Assembly (NCBI GenBank): GCA_049601915.1
Contig: JBMYRB010000003.1
Location: forward strand, 248,001-312,000
Origin: UBA8079 sp049601915
GTDB lineage: Bacteria > Pseudomonadota > Alphaproteobacteria > UBA6615
Length of the DNA: 64,000 nucleotides
Direction of reading: 5' to 3'
Part shown: piece by piece, positions 27,000 through 34,160 of the stretch
How positions within the stretch are numbered: the stretch's first letter is position 1
Layout: each line of letters opens with the position of its first letter
Notes under the pieces: model-generated
The model's database searches: none
The model's input: only the letters and a program-made list of their open reading frames with translations
Told to the model about the DNA's origin: nothing
Program-made: the position numbers and the translations under genes

Positions 27000-27901
27000 G
27001 TTCCTTTTGGTTTTGTTTGCGCGTGCTCACGCAACGCAAGATAGGTCGCACTCGCGAAGATCATGAACCCGCCAACCCAGGTGAATATGTCGGGTAACTC
27101 GCTGAAAACCAGAAACCCTAGCGCCGCCGCCCAAATCAGTTTGGAGAAGTCCATCGGCATTATGACCGCCGCCTCTCCGACCCGCAGGGCCTGGGTAAGT
27201 GTCAGATGCCCCACGGTGCCCATCGTTCCCATGATCACCAAAATGCCCAGCTGTTCGAGTGTTGGCCACTGCCAGACGAACAACGCAGGGATCAGAGCCA
27301 TCGGCGACATGAACAAGACCATGTAAGTTACGATCGTCGGTGTCGCATCACGGCGACCCAATGTCTTGATGACGATCAATATCAGGCCCCATATACCAGA
27401 AGCAGCGAGGATGATAATCGGCCCTGTATCCACTTCGACAAATCCCGGCCGGATGATGACAAGCGCTCCGGCGAACCCCACCAGCAAGGCGGCCCAGCGT
27501 TGCCAGCGGAACACTTCACCCAAAATCAGAACGGCGAGCACAGCAGCGAAAAGCGGCGCGGTAAACGCCAGGGCGTTAGCCGTCGCCAACGGGGTCATGG
27601 TCAGGGCCGTAAAGAACATCATCATCGCGACCACATGCCCGAACGAGCGGATGCCGTGCACCTTGAGTTGATCGGTGCGCAGGATTCCGAAACCGTATTT
27701 CCACAACAGAATGGCGACGATGGGCACGCCGAAAAACGTCCGGAAAAAGCCGATCACAAACGGATGCATTCCGTCGTTGGCGAGCGTCCGGATCATCGTG
27801 TGCATGATCACGATCAGCGCCGCCGTCGTCAGCATCCACAGCATGCCTTGCAGGTTTCCGGTCAGCCATTTCGGCCTCTCGGATTTAGATCCGATCAACA
27901 T
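26996..27901 (-). CDS. EamA/DMT family transporter upstream of the PKS
   Basis: From the ATG at 27901 (MLIGSKSERPKW) the protein has 301 residues and ten predicted helices in two EamA repeats, including FFRTFFGVPIVAILLWKYGF, LAFTAPLFAAVLAVLILGE and ALLVGFAGALVIIRPG. The frame is open to 27991, but the extra residues are Arg-rich and unlikely. Its stop overlaps the type III PKS start, so it was probably the first gene of a three-gene unit with the PKS and the methyltransferase. Whether it exported a related compound is unknown. Confidence 0.88.
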   Translation of the reverse strand: MLIGSKSERPKWLTGNLQGMLWMLTTAALIVIMHTMIRTLANDGMHPFVIGFFRTFFGVPIVAILLWKYGFGILRTDQLKVHGIRSFGHVVAMMMFFTALTMTPLATANALAFTAPLFAAVLAVLILGEVFRWQRWAALLVGFAGALVIIRPGFVEVDTGPIIILAASGIWGLILIVIKTLGRRDATPTIVTYMVLFMSPMALIPALFVWQWPTLEQLGILVIMGTMGTVGHLTLTQALRVGEAAVIMPMDFSKLIWAAALGFLVFSELPDIFTWVGGFMIFASATYLALREHAQTKPKGT

Positions 27902-27993
27902 GTGAACTCCGGCGGGGGCGTCGGTTGTACGCCTGCGGCGATTGCCGCAAAATGCCTTGTAACGGTTAACGCTGAAACGAGGAGACAACACCG

Positions 27994-28314
27994 ATGATCA
28001 CGGCACTTGTCCAGTTCAAAGTGAAAGACGGCACCACCCGCGACGAGGTGTTCACCAACATGAAGAAGGTCGCCCCGAAATTCGAGGGTATGGCGGGTCT
28101 GATCCGAAAAAATTTCCTGTTCGACGGTGTCCGTGGTGTCGGTGGCGGCGTCTACACCTGGGAAAGCCGTGAGGCTGCGGAGAAGGTCTATGCCGAGGGA
28201 GGCCCCTGGCGTGAGGCGATCCGCAACCTCTATGGCGTCGATCCCGAAATCACCATCTTCGAAACACCGGTGATCGTCGATAACGAACAGGGCGAGATCA
28301 AGTCCGCCGCTTGA
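27994..28314 (+). CDS. YdhR-like putative monooxygenase
   Basis: The 106-residue protein resembles the YdhR/Mtm-like dimeric alpha-beta barrel: MITALVQFKVKDGTTRDEVF, then LIRKNFLFDGVRGVGGGVYTW with the alternating strand pattern, then WREAIRNLYGVDPEITIFETPVIVDN. These proteins are related to ABM-type monooxygenases but their activity is mostly untested. GAGGAG lies 10 bases before the ATG. It begins a short plus-strand operon with the reductase and DM13 genes. Confidence 0.78.
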   Translation: MITALVQFKVKDGTTRDEVFTNMKKVAPKFEGMAGLIRKNFLFDGVRGVGGGVYTWESREAAEKVYAEGGPWREAIRNLYGVDPEITIFETPVIVDNEQGEIKSAA

Positions 28315-28332
28315 TCACGAAAGGTTGTCGAC

Positions 28333-29340
28333 ATGGGTGAAATCAAGAAAGCCGTCCAATTTTCCGAAACCGGCAACCCACCTGACGTGGTCGAGCTGAT
28401 CGACCTCGAAACAGCCGATGTGGGCCCCGACGAGGTCCTGATCGATGTCGAAGCTGCATCGATCAACCCGTCTCATCTACTCACCCTGTCGGGTGGCTAT
28501 GGTGTCCAGCCCGACTTGCCGGCAATCCCGGGGGCCGAGGGCGCGGGCGTAGTGCGCGAAATCGGATCGGTCGTCACCAACGTAAAGGTTGGAGACCGGA
28601 TAATGATCCCGCCCTATTCCGGGACATGGCGCCAGCAAGTCGTCATCAAGGCCGAGAATATACTCGTGAAGTTCCCCGAAAATGGCGATCCGATCCAGAT
28701 GGCCATGATCATGGCCAACCCGCCAACAGCATGGCTGCTGCTGAAAACTGTCGTGGACCTCGAGCCGGGCGACTGGGTGATCCAGAACGCCGCCAATTCG
28801 GCGGTCGGCCAGTATGTGATGCAGCTCGCCGGCATCTACGGACTGAAAACCGTCAACGTGGTCCGACGCGAAGGGCTCGAAGATTTCATCGCAAAGGCGG
28901 GCGGTGATATCTGCCTCGTCGACGGGCCAGACCTCGGCGAACGGGCCAAGGCCGCCACCGGCGGTGCGCCCATAAAACTCGCCATCGACGCGGTGGCCGG
29001 TGAGGCCACGCAGCACCTCGCCGACTGCCTCGCCGACGGCGGCAAGGTTGCAAATTACGGCCTTCTGTCAAAAAAACCCTGTCAGCTGTGGCCGGACGAC
29101 ATCATTTTCCGCGAAATCGACCTCGTGGGAGTCTGGCTCACCCTGTGGCTGCGCCGGGATTCGACCCTCGCGGAACGCCAGGCCGTGTATGGCGAACTGG
29201 CCGGGTATATCGCTGAGGGGCGGATGCACGCCGAGATCGAGGCCACCTACCCCCTCGACCAAATCAAAGAAGCTGTCACACACGCCATGCAGGGTGGACG
29301 CAACGGCAAGGTCGTGATCACGCCAAACGCCCAGGCATGA
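28333..29340 (+). CDS. MDR family 2-enoyl reductase / quinone oxidoreductase-like protein
   Basis: The 335-residue zinc-free medium-chain dehydrogenase/reductase resembles mitochondrial trans-2-enoyl-CoA reductase (ETR/MECR). It shows PAIPGAEGAGVVREIGSVV, NPPTAWLLLKTVVDLEPGDW, NAANSAVGQYVMQLAG for nucleotide binding, and WLTLWLRRDS in the C-terminal part. It probably reduces a conjugated double bond using NADPH. It lies 18 bases after the YdhR-like gene, and its stop overlaps the next start (ATGA). Confidence 0.86.
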   Translation: MGEIKKAVQFSETGNPPDVVELIDLETADVGPDEVLIDVEAASINPSHLLTLSGGYGVQPDLPAIPGAEGAGVVREIGSVVTNVKVGDRIMIPPYSGTWRQQVVIKAENILVKFPENGDPIQMAMIMANPPTAWLLLKTVVDLEPGDWVIQNAANSAVGQYVMQLAGIYGLKTVNVVRREGLEDFIAKAGGDICLVDGPDLGERAKAATGGAPIKLAIDAVAGEATQHLADCLADGGKVANYGLLSKKPCQLWPDDIIFREIDLVGVWLTLWLRRDSTLAERQAVYGELAGYIAEGRMHAEIEATYPLDQIKEAVTHAMQGGRNGKVVITPNAQA

Positions 29341-29759
29341 TCCGACGGCGTGCGTTTCTGGTCGCCGCGGCGGCTTCCCCTTTCCTGATCAACCGCCCGG
29401 TCGTGGCGCAAACCGCGATTCTGGCCGACGGCACCTTTCGCGACGGCGACCCGGCGCACCGCGGCTCGGGCGACTTGCGGATCACCCAGGCTGCGGACGG
29501 TACACGAACAGTCGAACTCCTGGACATGAAGATCGTCCCCGGTCCCAACCTGTTCGTTTATCTCGTGGAAGAACCCGATCCGCTGTTTCCCGAGGATGTC
29601 ACGGCGAAGTTCCGGTCATTGGGCAAACTCAAGGGCCTGACCGGCGATCAGGAGTATGCGATGCCCGCGGACGTCGCGCTCACCGATTGGGGCAGCGTTG
29701 TCGTGTGGTGCGACACGTTTAGGACGGCCTTCGCCGTCGCGACCATAAACAAACGCTAG
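29337..29759 (+). CDS. exported DM13-domain protein
   Basis: The 140-residue product begins MIRRRAFLVAAAASPFLI with an Ala-rich signal ending near VVAQ, so it is exported, possibly by the Tat route given the RRR, though the motif is incomplete. The rest is a DM13 domain: GTFRDGDPAHRGSGDLRI, GPNLFVYLVEEP and the terminal VVVWCDTFRTAFAVATI with the conserved Cys. DM13 domains are proposed redox or electron-transfer modules. It is translationally coupled to the reductase upstream. Confidence 0.85.
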   Translation: MIRRRAFLVAAAASPFLINRPVVAQTAILADGTFRDGDPAHRGSGDLRITQAADGTRTVELLDMKIVPGPNLFVYLVEEPDPLFPEDVTAKFRSLGKLKGLTGDQEYAMPADVALTDWGSVVVWCDTFRTAFAVATINKR

Positions 29760-30052
29760 GGCGTATCGTTTCGCGCGATCGCCCGGTCGATGGGCTCGAT
29801 CACCGCGTTGAACCGCGCCGACAACCAGCCGAGCGGCCGCGACCAGTCGAGTTTCGTGAATAGCAGCAAAAAGGGCAGCATGGTCACCGCAGCGAGCAAC
29901 AACCGGTCGCTGCCGTCGATACCCGCCAGCCGGGGCCACCAGAGCCCAAACTGGAGCACCGCATAGACGCACAAGCCCACGAATGCTGCCACGCTAATGA
30001 CGAAGGCGGCCATGACAATGGCCCGTGCGCTCTGCAGCAGTGCCAACCGCAT
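29756..30052 (-). CDS. small inner-membrane protein of unknown function
   Basis: The ATG at 30052 is preceded by AGGAAA and gives 98 residues; an upstream ATG at 30100 lies inside the next interval without such a site. Two hydrophobic helices are visible (VMAAFVISVAAFVGLCVYAV and LLLAAVTMLPFLLLF) joined by a short polar loop, with a charged C-terminus. I recognise no family. It is convergent with the DM13 gene, sharing four bases, and follows the SDR gene by eight bases. Confidence 0.65.
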   Translation of the reverse strand: MRLALLQSARAIVMAAFVISVAAFVGLCVYAVLQFGLWWPRLAGIDGSDRLLLAAVTMLPFLLLFTKLDWSRPLGWLSARFNAVIEPIDRAIARNDTP

Positions 30053-30060
30053 GCTGTTTC

Positions 30061-30765
30061 CTAGAACTTCTCGACCCAGGGCCGCACCTCGAGCTCCCAC
30101 GCCCAGGCACTTCGATGCTGGCGATGGAACTGAAGGTAGCTCTCGGCGATGGCATCGGGATCCAGCATCCCGTCTTCGCCCCGCGCGGCGGCGCGGTCAT
30201 CACCTGATTTCTTGACGATTCCGCCGTCGATCACGAAATGGCCAATATGGATGTTCTGGGGGTGCAGCTCCCGGGCCATGGACTGGGCCAGGCCACGCAG
30301 ACCGAACTTGCCGATTGCGAAGGACGAGGAGTTGGGATAGCCCTTCACACTGGCCGAAGCACCGGTAAACAAAATCGACCCGCTGCCGCGTTCGAGCATG
30401 AGTTTGGCAGCCTTCTGGGCCACCACGAACCCGCCATAACAGGTGATCAGGACCGCATTCTTCACCTCTTCCCGGTCCAGATCCGTGATCGGGCCACGCG
30501 CGCGGGCGCTGGGGTTATAGACGACCAGGTTCGGCACGCCCTTTTCCGCCACAACGGCCTCATACAACGCATCCACCGACGGACCGTCGATCACATTGCA
30601 TTCATAGGCGCTCGCGCCGGTTTCCCTGCACAGATCTTCCAGTTTTCCCGGGTTGCGGGCCGCGAGCGCGACCTCCATGCCCTGGGATGCGCAGAGCAGC
30701 GCCAGCGACGCGCTCAATCCTTCACCAGCACCCACAATCAGCGCCACTTCCTTGTCAGCCATCAA
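30061..30765 (-). CDS. SDR family protein with Phe in place of the catalytic Tyr
   Basis: The 234-residue Rossmann protein has the short-chain dehydrogenase pattern: LIVGAGEGLSASLA for nucleotide binding, then GSILFTGASASVKG. The catalytic YxxxK is FAIGK instead (Phe149, Lys153). A group of uncharacterised SDRs with a similar FA-x-x-K motif and the following LRGLAQSMARELHPQ is common in proteobacteria, so this is probably a subfamily trait rather than local damage. Classical dehydrogenase activity is doubtful. It is divergent from the malonyl-CoA decarboxylase gene. Confidence 0.85.
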   Translation of the reverse strand: MMADKEVALIVGAGEGLSASLALLCASQGMEVALAARNPGKLEDLCRETGASAYECNVIDGPSVDALYEAVVAEKGVPNLVVYNPSARARGPITDLDREEVKNAVLITCYGGFVVAQKAAKLMLERGSGSILFTGASASVKGYPNSSSFAIGKFGLRGLAQSMARELHPQNIHIGHFVIDGGIVKKSGDDRAAARGEDGMLDPDAIAESYLQFHRQHRSAWAWELEVRPWVEKF

Positions 30766-30911
30766 ATCTACTCCCCTGTGGGCCTCTGCCGAGACCGGTC
30801 ATTGTTCCGTCGGGATATGGTCAGCTATTCCGATAAATCACGCCAGTGCCACAAAAATTTCGTATCACATAGCTTGCTTAACCATCCTTCGAGCGCCAAA
30901 TTCTCACCATC

Positions 30912-32345
30912 ATGTCGGATACCACAGTTTCCTCCGGAATTCTCGGTCGCACCCGCGGCATTCTGCGGCGCGCGCTGCGCGACGTCGTCGAGGGCGCCAC
31001 CAGCCTGACCAGCCGATCAGGACTGAACGTCAAACCGGATTTGCCCGACGACGATCTGTCCCGTTTGCAGCAGCAAATCGACGCCAGCCTGTCCGGGCGT
31101 GGCGGCGAGGCCTCGGCCCGCACGAATGCCGCGGATCTCGGCCACTGCTACCTAGAACTCAACGACACCGGCCGGCTGCGGTTCCTCACTCTGCTCACCG
31201 ATGAATACGGGATCGAGCCATCGCACCTGAACGACGCCATGGACGCGGTCCGCAACACAACCGACGACCCGAAATCATACGCGCTGGCCCTGTCTAAATT
31301 GCGCGAGGACCTGTCCTCACCACGAATGAAATTACTGCGCCAATTCAATGGGTTGGAATATGGCGTTAAATTTCTGGTGGACATGCGCGCCGACCTGCGC
31401 GGCCTGCTCCGCGACCATCCGGAACTGGCACCACTGGATGCCGAGCTCAAATACCTTCTATCAGGCTGGTTCGACGCCGGTTTCCTGGAATTGCGCCGCA
31501 TCACCTGGGGCGCGCCGGCCGATCTGCTTGAGAAGCTGATCGCGTACGAAGCCGTCCACGAAATTCAGTCCTGGACAGACCTGAAGAACCGTCTGGAATC
31601 AGACCGCCGTTTCTACGCCTTCTTCCACCCCTCCATGCACGACGAACCGCTGATTTTCGTCGAAGTCGCGCTTGTGAAGGGCATTGCCGACAACGTCCAG
31701 ACCCTGCTCGACGAGAACCAGCCGATTGCCGACCCGGAAGACGCGGACACCGCCATATTCTACTCGATTTCCAATGCCCAGCCGGGTCTGTCGGGGGTGA
31801 GTTTCGGGGATTTCCTGATCAAGCAGGTGGTCGATCACCTGTCTCACGAGCTGCCGAACCTCAAGACCTTCGCGACCTTATCGCCGATCCCGGGTTTCCG
31901 GCGCTGGCTCGACCGCCGCCTGGCAGACGGCGCGGAACTCCTCAACCACGAGCAGGAAGATGTGCTCGCCGCGGTCGCGGGCGACCTGCCGGACGGGACC
32001 AGCGTGTTGCCGCACTTGCTCGACCAACCCGACTGGCAGCAGGACGAACAGATTTCCGATGCGCTCAAACCGATCCTCATGCATCTGGTGGCCGGATACC
32101 TGCTCTATCAGCGGCGTGAATCGACGGGCACCGCGCTCGATTCCGTGGCCCATTTCCATCTCAGCAACGGCGCGATGGTCGAGCGGATCAACTGGCTGGC
32201 GGACACGTCCAAACGCGGCATGCAGCAATCCGCGGGCGCGATGGTGAACTACCTGTACGACAAGGCCAAGATCGAGACCAACCACGAGGCCTATGTCACA
32301 GGTAGCGAGATTCCGGCCTCAAGCGGCGTGCGCAACCTCCTTTAA
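30912..32345 (+). CDS. malonyl-CoA decarboxylase
   Basis: The 477-residue protein has the MCD sequence throughout: a helical N-terminal domain, LLRQFNGLEYGVKFLVDMRAD near 145-165, then FFHPSMHDEPLIFVEVALVK, AIFYSISNAQPGLSGVSFGD, and TFATLSPIPGFRRWL in the catalytic acetyltransferase-like domain. It converts malonyl-CoA to acetyl-CoA and CO2, for malonate use or to remove inhibitory malonyl-CoA. No malonyl-CoA synthetase (matB) or malonate transporter is next to it. It is followed after 15 bases by a dienelactone-hydrolase-like gene. Confidence 0.93.
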   Translation: MSDTTVSSGILGRTRGILRRALRDVVEGATSLTSRSGLNVKPDLPDDDLSRLQQQIDASLSGRGGEASARTNAADLGHCYLELNDTGRLRFLTLLTDEYGIEPSHLNDAMDAVRNTTDDPKSYALALSKLREDLSSPRMKLLRQFNGLEYGVKFLVDMRADLRGLLRDHPELAPLDAELKYLLSGWFDAGFLELRRITWGAPADLLEKLIAYEAVHEIQSWTDLKNRLESDRRFYAFFHPSMHDEPLIFVEVALVKGIADNVQTLLDENQPIADPEDADTAIFYSISNAQPGLSGVSFGDFLIKQVVDHLSHELPNLKTFATLSPIPGFRRWLDRRLADGAELLNHEQEDVLAAVAGDLPDGTSVLPHLLDQPDWQQDEQISDALKPILMHLVAGYLLYQRRESTGTALDSVAHFHLSNGAMVERINWLADTSKRGMQQSAGAMVNYLYDKAKIETNHEAYVTGSEIPASSGVRNLL

Positions 32346-32360
32346 CCCGGAGATATCCCC

Positions 32361-33101
32361 ATGATCGAGGAAACTCTCGACATCACGACCGGCGACGGGG
32401 CGATGGAGACCTTCATCTGCCGGCCCGAACGCGGCGCCCCCTGCCCGCCTGTTCTGTTCCTGATGGATGCGCCCGGCATTCGCGAAGAATTGCACGACAT
32501 GGCCCGGCGCCTGGCGACCAGCGGCTACTGCGTGCTGCTGCCCAATCTCTATTACCGTGCGGGCAGCGATACCAAGTTCGGCCCCGATGTGCTGGAGAAG
32601 GAAAGCGACGACTGGACCCGCATGCGCGCGATCCGCACCAAGATGACAATTCCGCCCGTGATGGACGACATCGCGGCCATGTTCGCCTTCCTCGACGATA
32701 ATCCGGAAATAGCCCGCCCCGGCACCGCCGGCGTCCACGGCTACTGCATGGCCGGGCCCTATGCGCTCGCCGCCGCCGCGCGCTACCCGGACCGGATCGC
32801 CGCCGCCGCGTCCTTTTACGGCACCTGGATCGTCAGCGACGCCGAGGAAAGCCCCCATCTCAACCTCGCGAAGATCAAGGGCGAGGCCTACATCTCCTGT
32901 GCCGAGATCGACGATCTCGCACCCCTGCCCATGGTCGCGGAACTGCAGGAACTGTTCCACGCCGCTGGCACAAAGGGCGAAATCGAGATCTACCCCGGCG
33001 TCCATCACGGCTTCGCCTTCCCCCAACGCAAGATCTATGACAAGCCCGCCGCCGAACGCCACTGGGAGCGGCTGCTGGCGCTCTATCAGCGGAACCTCTG
33101 A
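32361..33101 (+). CDS. dienelactone hydrolase family protein
   Basis: The 246-residue alpha/beta hydrolase carries the family nucleophile as HGYCMAG (Cys129) and a C-terminal VHHGFAFP with the catalytic His at 215-216; an acidic residue in CAEIDDLAP completes the triad. Dienelactone hydrolases open lactones in chlorocatechol routes, but many relatives act on other esters. It probably shares a transcript with malonyl-CoA decarboxylase, whose stop is 15 bases upstream. A palindromic repeat lies directly after its stop. Confidence 0.87.
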   Translation: MIEETLDITTGDGAMETFICRPERGAPCPPVLFLMDAPGIREELHDMARRLATSGYCVLLPNLYYRAGSDTKFGPDVLEKESDDWTRMRAIRTKMTIPPVMDDIAAMFAFLDDNPEIARPGTAGVHGYCMAGPYALAAAARYPDRIAAAASFYGTWIVSDAEESPHLNLAKIKGEAYISCAEIDDLAPLPMVAELQELFHAAGTKGEIEIYPGVHHGFAFPQRKIYDKPAAERHWERLLALYQRNL

Positions 33102-33116
33102 GCATCAGTAAGTCTG

Positions 33117-33210
33117 CCTCATCCCGAGGAGGGCCGCAGGCCCGTCTCGAAGGATGAAACCATTCTCCGCATGCTTCGAGACGGCGCTCCGCGCCTCCTC
33201 AGCATGAGGG
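33117..33210. repeat. dispersed palindromic repeat (two inverted 40-bp units)
   Basis: The left unit (33117-33157) read in reverse complement is largely the same as the right unit (33170-33209): both contain CTTCGAGACGG, a GC-rich mini-hairpin (GGGCC-GCA-GGCCC on the left, GGCGC-TCC-GCGCC on the right), CTCCTC and end in ATGAGG. The whole can fold into a two-armed structure between convergent genes. This sequence type is a familiar interspersed repeat of alphaproteobacterial chromosomes. Only one copy is seen in this window. Confidence 0.8.
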
Positions 33211-33216
33211 TGACAC

Positions 33217-34128
33217 TCAAACCGGCCGGTCGCCCTTGATGGTCACCCGGTGGCCCTTGCGTTCGGCGGGCCAGTAGTCCCACAGCGCCCGATGCATGAC
33301 GCAGCGATTGTCCCAGAAGGCCAGGTCGTTCACCTCCCAGCGATAGCGGATCTGGAAATCGATCTTCTCGACATGGTCCAGCAAAAAATCGAGGATGGCC
33401 TCGCTCTCGTCCGGCTCCAGCCCGACGATCCCGGTGGTGAAGCCGCGATTAACGTAGAGCGCCTTCCGCCCAGTCTCCGGGTGGGTGCGTGCGATGGGGT
33501 GCTCGGCCGAGGGATAAACCTTGCCCGTGTCGTCCACCCCGAAATCCGCGTAGCGGCCGCGATAGATATGTTCGCCAGCATGGGTCGCCTGCATCCCGTC
33601 GAGCATCGCCTTCAGGGGGTCCGACAGCATCTCCCACGCCGCATAGCTGTCGGCGAACATGGTGTCGCCGCCGCTCTCGGGCAGGATGTGGAGCTGTAGC
33701 ATGGTGCCCAGCGGCGGTTCTTCGTCGCACGACACGTCAGAATGCCAGTATTCGCCGTTGGCCGTCTTCGAGCCCCCATGGGCGTGAATTTCCATGATCG
33801 CCGGGAAGCCGTCCTTGCCCGGGTTCCCCGGGTGATAGTGCAGCTCGCCGAACATCTCGCCGATGGCGATCTGGGTCTCGGGCGGGATGGGTGACTGGTC
33901 CTTGAAGAACAGCACCTGGTGATCGAGATGGGCCTGGTGGACTTCCGAGAACTGGTCCTCGCTCAACCCGTCGGCGAAATCGATGCCGCGCACTTCCGCA
34001 CCGAGATTGGGCGCGTAGGGCCGCACCTCGATATGGCGATAGTTCCGGCGCTCGCGCACCCACTCGCGCTTGGTATCGACATTGCCCTCGGGCCGGGTGC
34101 CCGGGCTCTTTGCATAGACGTTTGCCAT
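33217..34128 (-). CDS. TauD/TfdA family Fe(II)/2-oxoglutarate dioxygenase
   Basis: From the ATG at 34128 the protein has 303 residues with the complete iron site: His129 and Asp131 in YWHSDVS, His279 in CVMHRALWDYW, and the 2-oxoglutarate Arg294 in GHRVTIKG. Relatives are taurine, 2,4-D, sulfonate and gamma-butyrobetaine-type hydroxylases; the substrate is unknown. A TTG at 34164 extends the frame, but it overlaps the CoxL-type stop and adds nonhomologous residues. It is the last gene in a minus-strand series with the CoxL-like and MetE-like genes. Confidence 0.9.
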   Translation of the reverse strand: MANVYAKSPGTRPEGNVDTKREWVRERRNYRHIEVRPYAPNLGAEVRGIDFADGLSEDQFSEVHQAHLDHQVLFFKDQSPIPPETQIAIGEMFGELHYHPGNPGKDGFPAIMEIHAHGGSKTANGEYWHSDVSCDEEPPLGTMLQLHILPESGGDTMFADSYAAWEMLSDPLKAMLDGMQATHAGEHIYRGRYADFGVDDTGKVYPSAEHPIARTHPETGRKALYVNRGFTTGIVGLEPDESEAILDFLLDHVEKIDFQIRYRWEVNDLAFWDNRCVMHRALWDYWPAERKGHRVTIKGDRPV

Positions 34129-34160
34129 GGGGAGAAGCCTACGACCACACACGTCATCGC

